64,000 nt of DNA from positions 3,782,001 through 3,846,000 of the forward strand of contig OZ244984.1 of NCBI GenBank assembly GCA_965223125.1, read 5' to 3'. A model generated the notes under the pieces. The model saw nothing but the letters and a program-made list of their open reading frames with translations. It ran no database searches and had not been told where the DNA came from. The translations under genes and the position numbers were made by a program. Shown here one piece after another: positions 16,148 through 23,779 of the stretch. The DNA comes from Pacificispira sp965223125 (GTDB taxonomy: Bacteria; Pseudomonadota; Alphaproteobacteria; UBA8366; Aestuariispiraceae). Position 1 is the first letter of the stretch; every line of letters starts with the position of its first letter.

Positions 16148-16242
16148 GCGACTGAACCGAGACGGCCCTTGATCGGCCGAAGGACTTGGGGGTAAGACAC
16201 GTGCCGGACGGATCCATCAAAGCTGCACAGGGCGATGACATA

Positions 16243-18195
16243 ATGGCCGATATGGACCACAAACTCGCCGAACTTGCCAAGAACGCCCGTCCCACAGGGC
16301 CGGAAGCATCCGCATTGCTGGAAGAAGGGGATCTGGATCAGAATTCACGCGACCTCAAGCAGAACGAACGCGGGATACAGGTCCGGGTGGATCGCAGCCG
16401 CGATGTGCTTCTGACCGAATTCGGCAAGGCGACCCTGCGCGACCGCTATCTGATGCCCGGCGAAAGCTTTCAGGACATGTTCGCCCGCGTCGCGATGCAC
16501 TATGCCGACAATTCAGGCCATGCCCAGAGGCTCTACGATTATATCTCCCGGCTCTGGTTCATGCCCGCGACGCCGATCCTGTCCAATGGCGGGACCAAGC
16601 GCGGCCTGCCGATCAGCTGCTTCCTGAATGAGAGCACCGACAGCCTGGAAGGCATCGTCGGCCTGTGGAACGAGAATGTCTGGCTTGCAGCCCGAGGCGG
16701 CGGCATCGGCAGCTATTGGGGAAACCTGCGCTCCATCGGCGAAACGGTGGGCGGCAACGGCAAGACGTCCGGCGTCGTCCCCTTCATCAGGGTGATGGAT
16801 TCGCTGACACTGGCAATCAGTCAGGGCTCGCTGCGGCGCGGTTCTGCTGCGGTCTACCTGCCGGTCTGGCATCCGGAAATCGAGGAATTCATCGAAATTC
16901 GCCGTCCCACGGGCGGTGATCCGAACCGGAAAGCGCAGAACCTGCACCATGGTATCGTCATTCCCGACGATTTCATGCGCGCGGTCGAGGCCGACGAGGA
17001 ATGGAAGCTGGTCTCTCCGAAAGACCAGAAGATGGTGCGTATGGTCCGCGCCCGCGACCTTTGGGTCCGCATCCTGACGGCGCGGATCGAGACCGGAGAG
17101 CCCTATATCATCTATGGCGACCACGTGAACCGCGCCATTCCGGAACACCAGAAATTGGCGGGCCTGACAGTCAAGACGTCCAATCTATGCTCGGAAATCA
17201 CCCTGCCGACGGGTATCGACCACCATGGAAAGGACCGAACGGCGGTCTGCTGCCTCTCCTCGCTCAATCTGGAAACCTATCGGGAATGGGAACAGGAAGA
17301 ACAGATGATCCCGGATGTGATGCGCTTCCTGGACAATGTCATGCAGGACTTCATCGATCACGCACCCGATGAATTCGCCAAGGCGAAGTATTCCGCCATG
17401 CGCGAGCGCTCGGTCGGGCTTGGCACGATGGGATTCCATTCCTTCCTGCAGGCGATGCAAATCCCGATGGAAGGCGTCATGGCGAAGGTCTGGAACACGC
17501 GGATGTTCAAACATATCCGCGCCCAGGCCGACCGTGCCTCCCGTCTGCTTGCCGAGGAGCGCGGTGCCTGCCCTGATGCCGCTGAATTCGGGATCATGGA
17601 GCGATTTTCCAACAAGATGGCGATTGCGCCCACCGCATCGATCTCGATCATCTGCGGCGGGACGTCGCCTGGTATCGAACCGATTGCCGCCAACAGCTTC
17701 ACGCACAAGACACTGAGCGGATCCTTCACCGTCCGCAATCGGCACCTGAAGGCGCTGCTGGCGGAAAAGGGCAAGGACGATGATGATACCTGGTCCTCGA
17801 TCTCGGTCAATGAAGGCTCGGTCCAGCATCTCGACTTCCTGACCGATGCGGAAAAGGATGTCTACAAGACCGCGTTCGAAATCGACCAGCGCTGGCTGAT
17901 CGATCATGCCGGTGACCGCACCCCCTATATCTGCCAGGCGCAGTCGCTGAATATCTTCCTGCCGGCCGATGTCCATAAGCGTGATCTGCACCAGTTGCAT
18001 ATCCGGGCCTGGAAGCAAGGGGTCAAAAGCCTCTATTATTGCCGCTCAAAATCGATCCAGCGGGCGGAGGCCGATGATACGGTCCGCGTGCAGGTGTCCG
18101 GTGCGGTATCGGTTCCCTTTGCCGGACGGGTGAACAGCAAAGATCTGCCAAAGGCAGTGCAGCCCGATTATGAGGAATGCCTGAGCTGCCAGTAA
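16243..18195 (+). CDS. nrdA: class I ribonucleoside-diphosphate reductase, large (alpha) subunit
   Basis: The enzyme reduces ribonucleoside diphosphates to deoxy forms. From the ATG at 16243 the protein has 650 residues. Visible catalytic parts are redox cysteine C126 (GLPISCFLN), the thiyl-radical site N314-L-C316-S-E318, the second redox cysteine at 336/337 (AVCCLSS), the phosphate-binding segment PTASISIICGGTSPGIEP, and the C-terminal redoxin-reducible pair in EECLSCQ. No ATP-cone precedes the catalytic barrel, so the overall activity site found in the longer enzymes is missing. The small subunit gene nrdB is not adjacent; the next gene is a HAD hydrolase. Regulation by NrdR is strongly suggested by the paired boxes upstream. 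Confidence 0.95.
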   Translation: MADMDHKLAELAKNARPTGPEASALLEEGDLDQNSRDLKQNERGIQVRVDRSRDVLLTEFGKATLRDRYLMPGESFQDMFARVAMHYADNSGHAQRLYDYISRLWFMPATPILSNGGTKRGLPISCFLNESTDSLEGIVGLWNENVWLAARGGGIGSYWGNLRSIGETVGGNGKTSGVVPFIRVMDSLTLAISQGSLRRGSAAVYLPVWHPEIEEFIEIRRPTGGDPNRKAQNLHHGIVIPDDFMRAVEADEEWKLVSPKDQKMVRMVRARDLWVRILTARIETGEPYIIYGDHVNRAIPEHQKLAGLTVKTSNLCSEITLPTGIDHHGKDRTAVCCLSSLNLETYREWEQEEQMIPDVMRFLDNVMQDFIDHAPDEFAKAKYSAMRERSVGLGTMGFHSFLQAMQIPMEGVMAKVWNTRMFKHIRAQADRASRLLAEERGACPDAAEFGIMERFSNKMAIAPTASISIICGGTSPGIEPIAANSFTHKTLSGSFTVRNRHLKALLAEKGKDDDDTWSSISVNEGSVQHLDFLTDAEKDVYKTAFEIDQRWLIDHAGDRTPYICQAQSLNIFLPADVHKRDLHQLHIRAWKQGVKSLYYCRSKSIQRAEADDTVRVQVSGAVSVPFAGRVNSKDLPKAVQPDYEECLSCQ

Positions 18196-18226
18196 CGGTA
18201 TGACAGCTTTCCGTTTGGGGGCGTGC

Positions 18227-18919
18227 ATGGTCAAAGCGTTGATATTCGATGTCTTCGGGACCATCGTGGACTGGCGGCGCGGTGTCGCCGACCACGTCGC
18301 ACGCTTCAACCTGCCGATAGACTCCATCGCCTTCGCTGAGGCCTGGCGCGCGGAATACCAGCCGAAGATGCAGGAGGTCCGCAGCGGCGGGCGTGCCTAT
18401 ACACCACTCGACATCCTGCACCGCGAGAATCTGGACAAGGTTATGACTGATTTCGGCCTCGCAGGTCAGTTGGACGAAGTCGAAATGGCGGAATTGAACC
18501 GGGCCTGGGAACATCTGCCGCCCTGGCCGGACAGTGTTGCGGGCCTGACCGCACTGCAGCGGGTCTACACCATCGCGCCGTGTTCCAATGGCTCGATTCC
18601 GCTCATGACCGCGCTTGCAGCCTTTGGAGGCCTGCCCTGGGATCAGATTCTGGGGGCCGATGTTGCGCAGGGTTACAAGCCGGACCCGAAGGTCTACCTG
18701 GCCAGCGCTGCCGCCCTCTCGCTCACCCCGGATCAGGTAATGATGGTCGCCGCCCATAACGATGATCTCGCAGCTGCGCGTGCCGTCGGGTTGAAGACCG
18801 CTTTTTTCTCAAGGGATACGGAATACGGTCCGGGTCAAAAAACCGATCTGACCGCCAACGGCGACTGGGATATCATCGCCGATGATCTGATTGATCTCGC
18901 CCGACAGATGGGGGCATAA
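18227..18919 (+). CDS. HAD superfamily hydrolase, haloacid dehalogenase type II
   Basis: The 230-residue protein matches type II (S)-2-haloacid dehalogenases. The nucleophile is D8 in LIFDVFGTIVDW; motif II is the serine in APCSNGSI; the lysine motif is GYKPDPKVYL; and the acidic motif lies in MMVAAHNDDLAAARA. An inserted helical cap follows the first motif. Members hydrolyse haloacids or, often, unidentified organophosphates or acids, so the true substrate is open. The ATG at 18227 is preceded by GGGGGCG; an ATG at 18200 is an alternative adding nine residues. The gene follows nrdA by 31 bases and runs into a CDP-alcohol phosphatidyltransferase. Confidence 0.87.
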   Translation: MVKALIFDVFGTIVDWRRGVADHVARFNLPIDSIAFAEAWRAEYQPKMQEVRSGGRAYTPLDILHRENLDKVMTDFGLAGQLDEVEMAELNRAWEHLPPWPDSVAGLTALQRVYTIAPCSNGSIPLMTALAAFGGLPWDQILGADVAQGYKPDPKVYLASAAALSLTPDQVMMVAAHNDDLAAARAVGLKTAFFSRDTEYGPGQKTDLTANGDWDIIADDLIDLARQMGA

Positions 18920-18929
18920 GGCGCAGCCC

Positions 18930-19571
18930 ATGTTCGATGCCCGGTTGCGCCCGTTGATCGACCCGCCGCTCAACCGGATCGCTCAGGCACTGTATCGGAC
19001 AAGGCTGAGCGCCAATGCCCTTACCTATGTCGGTTTTGGCGTCGGGGTCACAGCTGCGGGGTTGATTGCTCTGGGATATCCGCTGGTCGGTCTGATGCTC
19101 TTTCTCTTCAACCGGTTGCTGGATGGACTCGATGGAGCCCTCGCCCGCCTGCGCGGCCCGACAGATTACGGCGGCTATCTGGATATTGTGCTGGATTTCA
19201 TCGTCTATGCCGCAATCCCGCTCGGCTTTGCCATCATGGCACCGCAGGAGAATGCGCTGGCCGCCTGTATCCTGATTGTTGGGTTTGTTGGTACCGGTAG
19301 CAGTTTCCTCGCCTATGCTATCGCCGCGGCCAAGCACGGAATTTCAACCGAACTGCGCGGACGTAAGAGTTTCTATCACTTGGGCGGTCTGACCGAAGGG
19401 ACGGAAACGATTCTGTTCTTCATCCTGATCTGCCTCCTGCCCGGTTTTTTCCCGGTACTCGCCTATGGCTTTGCGGTATTGTGCGGCATTACAACTGCAA
19501 CCCGGATCACCGCCGCCAGAGAGACATTCTCGGAAACGCGCGTCCGGAATCAATCAGAAGAGAGACAATAG
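18930..19571 (+). CDS. CDP-alcohol phosphatidyltransferase family protein
   Basis: The 213-residue membrane enzyme has the signature of the family, D-x2-D-G-x2-A-R then G-x3-D-x3-D, here LDGLDGALARLRG followed by GGYLDIVLD. It transfers a phosphatidyl group from CDP-diacylglycerol to an alcohol. Several membrane helices follow the motif (FIVYAAIPLGFAIMA, ACILIVGFVGTGSSFLAYAI, ILFFILICLLPGFFPVLAYGF). The acceptor alcohol cannot be told from sequence. The ATG at 18930 lies ten bases after the HAD gene stop, and the SRAP gene starts one base after its own stop, so the three genes form one unit. Confidence 0.9.
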   Translation: MFDARLRPLIDPPLNRIAQALYRTRLSANALTYVGFGVGVTAAGLIALGYPLVGLMLFLFNRLLDGLDGALARLRGPTDYGGYLDIVLDFIVYAAIPLGFAIMAPQENALAACILIVGFVGTGSSFLAYAIAAAKHGISTELRGRKSFYHLGGLTEGTETILFFILICLLPGFFPVLAYGFAVLCGITTATRITAARETFSETRVRNQSEERQ

Positions 19572-19572
19572 A

Positions 19573-20292
19573 ATGTGCGGGCGCTTTTCCCTGACGACCC
19601 CGGTCGATGGCATCCGCGCTCTGTTTGGTTTCAGCCAGATACCCAACCTGCCCGCTCGCTATAACATCGCACCAACGCAAGCCGTGCTGGCCGTGCGCCG
19701 GGATGCCGCCGGGCGCAGCGCGTTCATGGCCCGCTGGGGCCTGATACCCGGCTGGTCGAAAGACCCATCCATCGGGGCGAAGCTGATCAATGCACGGGCA
19801 GAGACGGTGCAGGAAAAACCGTCCTTTCGAACGGCATTCCAGCGCCGACGCTGCCTGATCCCGGTTGATGCGTTCTACGAATGGAAGACCATAAGAAGCG
19901 CCAAGCAACCCTTCCGTATTGCTTTCGACGATGGCAGGCTTTTCGCCTTTGCGGGCCTGTGGGAGCGCTGGCAGGGTGGGGATGGATCGGATGTGGAAAC
20001 CTGCAGCATCGTCACCACCGACGCCAACCCGGCGCTGGTCGAACTGCATCACCGGATGCCGGTAATTCTGGATGCAGAGAAATTCGAGACCTGGCTAACC
20101 GGAACGCCGGAAACCGCCGCCGCCCTGATGGAACCCTATACAGGCCCGCACCGTCTCGCCTATCACCCGATCTCCCGTCGCCTGAACGACGTGCGCAATG
20201 ACGATGCTGATCTTGCCCAACCCATTGACCTGATCGAAGAACCGCCCCCCGCGCTCCCAGAGAAACGAGACGACCAGTTATCTCTGTTCTGA
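19573..20292 (+). CDS. SOS response-associated peptidase (SRAP/YedK/HMCES family)
   Basis: SRAP proteins form a covalent thiazolidine bond with abasic sites in single-stranded DNA and shield them. The 239-residue product starts MCGRFSL, placing catalytic C2 at the mature N-terminus after methionine removal. Other family residues visible are N in YNIAPTQ, INARAET, the glutamate in DAFYEWK, and the histidine of HHRMPVIL. The start was fixed by this motif; an upstream frame would bury the cysteine. It ends near RDDQLSLF. No SOS box was seen, and the gene appears to be transcribed with the phospholipid gene before it. Confidence 0.94.
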   Translation: MCGRFSLTTPVDGIRALFGFSQIPNLPARYNIAPTQAVLAVRRDAAGRSAFMARWGLIPGWSKDPSIGAKLINARAETVQEKPSFRTAFQRRRCLIPVDAFYEWKTIRSAKQPFRIAFDDGRLFAFAGLWERWQGGDGSDVETCSIVTTDANPALVELHHRMPVILDAEKFETWLTGTPETAAALMEPYTGPHRLAYHPISRRLNDVRNDDADLAQPIDLIEEPPPALPEKRDDQLSLF

Positions 20293-20359
20293 GGGGCTGC
20301 TTGGTATAGTAAACAAGGTTTTCCCTTTCGTGCCTCAAAACATGCCTGCACGTCCGTCA

Positions 20360-20433
20360 CCCCGGAAGGCGCGACAGCGACTGTCCGGGGTCCAGAGAGA
20401 CAAGCTCGAACGCCCGAACCTACCGCTCTGGAC
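20360..20433. repeat. compound palindromic repeat in a convergent intergenic gap
   Basis: Between two convergent stops, ccccgga (20360-20366) pairs with tccgggg (20384-20390), and gtccagag (20390-20397) pairs with ctctggac (20426-20433). The pattern cccgg...ccgggg-tccaga...tctggac resembles dispersed palindromic elements common between genes in alphaproteobacteria. Only one copy is in this window, so its repeat status is inferred from appearance. Confidence 0.45.
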
Positions 20434-20471
20434 TCCTATCTTCACAGCAGTGATGAAAGGGGGATAGATAT

Positions 20472-21794
20472 CTACGCCACTTCCTTCAGCGTATCACCCA
20501 GAATGCTGACCATGTCGTCGATATGCTTCTTCTCGCAGATCAGCGGCGGGGAGAGGGCGATGATGTCGCCGGTGATGCGGATCATCAGACCTTTATCGTA
20601 GGCTTTCACCATGGCCTCATAGCCGCGTTCGCCCGGTGCACCGGGGCGCGGGGCGAGTTCGACGGCGGCGACCAGGCCCATATTGCGGATATCGATAACA
20701 TTGGGCAGGCCCTTGAGCCCATGGATCGCCTCTTCCAGATAGGGCTCCAGCGCCAGCGCATTGGCGAACAGTCCTTCCTCCCGATAAGTATCCAGTGCGG
20801 CCAGACCAGCAGCAGCGGCGACCGGGTGGCCGGAATAGGTATAGCCATGAAACAGCTCGATCGGCGCGTCTGCCTTTTCCATCATCGTGTCGTGAATCTT
20901 CTTGTTCACCACGACCGCGCCCATCGGGATGGTCGCATTGGTCAGGCCCTTGGCGCAGGTCAGGATATCGGGAATCACGCCAAGCCGCTCCGAAGCCGAG
21001 GCATAACCCAACCGCCCGAATGCCGTTATAACCTCATCGAAAATCAGCACGATGCCGTGCTTATCACAGATTTCCCGCAGCCGCTTGAGATAGCCCTTCG
21101 GCGGCAGCAGCACACCGGTAGAACCTGCCATCGGCTCCACGATCACCGCCGCGATGGTCGACGCGTCATGCAATACCACGAGACGTTCCAGATCCTCGGC
21201 CAGATGTGCGCCGAAATCCGGCTCGCCCCTGGTATAGGCATTGTGCTCCAGATCATGGGTGTGGCGAATATGGTCGGAACCCGCCAGCAGCGAGCCGAAA
21301 TACATCCGGTTCTTGACGATCCCGCCGACCGAAATACCGCCGAAACCGGTGCCGTGATAGCCACGCTCCCGCCCGATCAGACGGGTACGGGTGCCCTGCC
21401 CGCGCGCACGCTGATAGGCGATGGCCATTTTCAGCGCAGTATCGGCGGATTCGGACCCGGAATTGGTGAAGAAAACATGATCCAGATCGCCGGGGAACAT
21501 GTCGCGCAGACGGCTGGCAAGTTCGAATGCCTTGGGATGGCCGAATTGGAAGGTCGGTGCGAAATCAAGTTCGGCGACCTGCTTCTGTACAGCTTCCACG
21601 ATCTTGTGGCGGCCGTGACCGGCATTGACGCACCACAGGCCTGCCGTCCCGTCGAGAATGTCCTTCCCTTCGGCACTCTTGTAATACATGTCCTTGGCCG
21701 AGACGAGAATGCGCGGATCGGCCTTGAACCGCCGGTTCGCGGTAAAGGGCATCCAGAAGGCGCTGAGATCGTTCTGCGTCATACCGTCGGGCAT
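20472..21794 (-). CDS. class III (omega) aminotransferase, aspartate aminotransferase family
   Basis: A pyridoxal phosphate enzyme of fold type I, class III, resembling beta-alanine/omega-amino acid:pyruvate transaminases. From the ATG at 21794 it has 440 residues. D253 (IFDEVITAFGR) and Schiff-base K282 (TCAKGLTNA) are in place, with NSGSESADTALKMA and the substrate-entry motif TYSGHPVAAAA. The N-terminus SAFWMPFTANRRFK is typical of this subgroup. GGAGA stands six bases before this ATG but directly abuts the alternative ATG at 21800, so the later one is chosen. A far longer open frame to 22538 is not coding. The amino donor is unknown. Confidence 0.93.
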   Translation of the reverse strand: MPDGMTQNDLSAFWMPFTANRRFKADPRILVSAKDMYYKSAEGKDILDGTAGLWCVNAGHGRHKIVEAVQKQVAELDFAPTFQFGHPKAFELASRLRDMFPGDLDHVFFTNSGSESADTALKMAIAYQRARGQGTRTRLIGRERGYHGTGFGGISVGGIVKNRMYFGSLLAGSDHIRHTHDLEHNAYTRGEPDFGAHLAEDLERLVVLHDASTIAAVIVEPMAGSTGVLLPPKGYLKRLREICDKHGIVLIFDEVITAFGRLGYASASERLGVIPDILTCAKGLTNATIPMGAVVVNKKIHDTMMEKADAPIELFHGYTYSGHPVAAAAGLAALDTYREEGLFANALALEPYLEEAIHGLKGLPNVIDIRNMGLVAAVELAPRPGAPGERGYEAMVKAYDKGLMIRITGDIIALSPPLICEKKHIDDMVSILGDTLKEVA

Positions 21795-21996
21795 GGTCAT
21801 TCTCCGAGAGTGGGTCCGTCCTGAATGGGCGGTACCATGACCACCCGGCTCCCCAATTGGGTACTCCCAATATGCGGGGAGAGACAAGCCGATTTTTCTC
21901 CCACACGGAACCTGGACGGCCATGACAGCAATCCTACCCACCCGTTGAGTCAGCCAAATTCCAGTCCCCTTCCGATCCCGGCACCTACCATATACC

Positions 21997-22467
21997 CTAC
22001 AGGCCGGCCTTGACCCCCGGCCAGTTCTTGTCGGCGGCAGTGATGTGCCCCTGGATGTCGGCCATCCAGCGTTCCTGAATACCGGAGGAATAGTTAAGGT
22101 ACAGCTTGCCGTCCTCGATCCGCCAGGCATTCGGGTCGATGTCTGCGGTATAGCCCTGACTGACCGCCCAGGCGCAGTATCCACCATATTGTGGAGCATA
22201 TTTCTCAGGATCAGCGGCAAAGAGATCCCGATTTTCAGCACTGGCGAAGTGCCATGTCGCACCGTTCCAATCATGGGTGATCTCATCCGATCCCTTGACC
22301 GGCTTACCGTCGGTGAAATAGGCAACTGGATCGGTCCCCTCAATAGCAACGCCGCCGAAAGTGGACGCATTGATCTCCCCCGCCTGCGCGGCCATCGGAC
22401 TAATGGCCAGGCCCGCGAAAAACATGAGGGCAATACCAATGCGGCGAACCATGGTGTGAATGAACAT
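21997..22467 (-). CDS. exported YHS domain protein
   Basis: The 156-residue precursor has a signal peptide (about 1-28, hydrophobic core IALMFFAGLAISPMAA, cleavage after AQA). The mature part is a YHS-type domain: GVAIEGTDPVAYFTDGKPVKG, WNGATWHFASAENRDLFAADPEKYAPQYGGYC. Such domains are proposed to bind metals or haem-related ligands and often occur in periplasmic proteins. A single cysteine lies in YGGYCAWAVSQG. AGGAGAAGAGAT precedes the ATG at 22467, ruling out the longer frame. The gene stands alone between the aminotransferase and the PAS gene. Function unknown. Confidence 0.87.
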   Translation of the reverse strand: MFIHTMVRRIGIALMFFAGLAISPMAAQAGEINASTFGGVAIEGTDPVAYFTDGKPVKGSDEITHDWNGATWHFASAENRDLFAADPEKYAPQYGGYCAWAVSQGYTADIDPNAWRIEDGKLYLNYSSGIQERWMADIQGHITAADKNWPGVKAGL

Positions 22468-22614
22468 ATCTCTTCTCCTGCTTTGTAGTATGCGCGTAAC
22501 GAACCCCATCCCTTTGCGCCATATTGACAGCAAGACACCCCCTGCCAAGTGGTCGGGACGGCATCTCACGCAACTGTCAGAGAATGTGTTCCAATGCGAG
22601 CGGAACGGGCGGGA

Positions 22615-23565
22615 TCAGCCCCAGCCTTCCTGCACGCCCTTGCGGCGTGCCCGCTGGCGGGCTGTTTCGGTGGACGACGGTAATGGGATCGAAGCCTTTT
22701 TCACCTTGGGCGGAATCTCATCGAAGGAGAGAAAATCAAAACGCTCGCCCCCCTTCTCATCGAACGCCGCCATTGCTTGTTCGAATTTGGCGCTGAATTC
22801 GTCGGTATCGATCACATCGGAGATGTCCAGCGTCGCATGACTGACCGATAGATCGAGCACACTGTGCTTTTCCTTCGCAACCTGTGCGATGCGGGTCGAC
22901 AGGGCGGCGGGATCAATACCTTCATCCAGCAGCAGGGAGTATTTGCCCTTACCGATCTGACCGACGCCACTGCCTCCAGCGGCCCAGGCCCGCATAGTCT
23001 GCACCAGAGTATCGTTCAATTCCCGCTCCTGCTTTGGATCGACAAGACCCTCAACCTCGTTCCAGTTCACGTCATACATGGCGAAATTGACAATTTCCCC
23101 CGATTTGCGCGCGGCAACCCCCATCGTGGCGGCGCTACTGGCGAAATCGAGCACTCCCATCGGACAGTCAGGGATCATCACCTCCGTCCGGCGCGATGCC
23201 AATGGGACGCGCTTAATCGCCAGATGATGAATGCCGGGACGCTGCGGGCTGCTCATTCCGGAAACGCTGACCTGGTGCAGCCTGTCATCCGGGGAATCCA
23301 GCGAGATAAGACGATCCGACGCGCGCCCTGTCCGGATCAATTTCTTCAGGAATTCGCTCAAGACGATCCAGTCTTCCGGTGCCGCCAGATCGGCGACCAG
23401 AGTTCCCATCAATTCATTGGATGAATGACCAAGCAAGCTCTTGACCGACCCCGTGACGAAAACGATACGCCCATCCTGATCGACCTCGATCAGCACATCC
23501 GAAGCGGCGAATGCAAATGCAACGAACCGGTCCCGCTGTTCGGTCAATGACAATTCGGTCGACAT
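22615..23565 (-). CDS. PAS domain protein with degenerate GGDEF-like C-terminal domain
   Basis: This 316-residue soluble protein begins with a PAS sensor domain (about 12-120: DVLIEVDQDGRIVFVTGSVKSLLGHSSNELMG in outline). Residues 135-250 look like a diguanylate cyclase fold that has lost its active site: where GGDEF would sit there is GQIGKGKYSLLL (202-213), followed by ALSTRIAQVAKE as in GGDEF domains. The last 40 residues are basic (TARQRARRKG) and may bind nucleic acid or be disordered. No kinase or DNA-binding domain is seen. It could be a signalling adaptor or c-di-GMP-related regulator; this is inference. Confidence 0.7.
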   Translation of the reverse strand: MSTELSLTEQRDRFVAFAFAASDVLIEVDQDGRIVFVTGSVKSLLGHSSNELMGTLVADLAAPEDWIVLSEFLKKLIRTGRASDRLISLDSPDDRLHQVSVSGMSSPQRPGIHHLAIKRVPLASRRTEVMIPDCPMGVLDFASSAATMGVAARKSGEIVNFAMYDVNWNEVEGLVDPKQERELNDTLVQTMRAWAAGGSGVGQIGKGKYSLLLDEGIDPAALSTRIAQVAKEKHSVLDLSVSHATLDISDVIDTDEFSAKFEQAMAAFDEKGGERFDFLSFDEIPPKVKKASIPLPSSTETARQRARRKGVQEGWG

Positions 23566-23779
23566 GATCAGTCAAACTCCAGAGTTACACATCTCGGAAC
23601 ATTTGCATCTTAGCGCATATGCTGAAATCAATCCTTGATCCATCGCAAGCTGCAAACCCTCAGGACCACAGAGTCACAGTATCGGTGCCGGACTATACCT
23701 GCAATGCATACGGATTCCCGAAACTGTCAGATTTCAGCCGCAAGACATGATGCACATCCAGACAGAAAACAGGAATTCT

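Larger units (their letters stand above)
15875..16242 (+). other. nrdA promoter region
   Basis: This 368-base gap carries no gene. It holds a sigma-70 promoter, two NrdR-type boxes and several DnaA-box-like sites, each listed separately, and a leader of about 260 bases between the promoter and the nrdA ATG. A TTG at 16186 in frame with nrdA is considered too weak a start. Confidence 0.6.

Noticed and set aside
20523..21824. 433-residue plus-strand frame opposite the aminotransferase
   Set aside because: Antisense shadow; the minus strand has the PLP lysine and family motifs throughout.
21801..22538. N-terminal extension joining the aminotransferase to the YHS region
   Set aside because: The extra 246 residues overlap the YHS gene in another frame, are Arg/Ser-rich, and a ribosome binding site supports the ATG at 21794.
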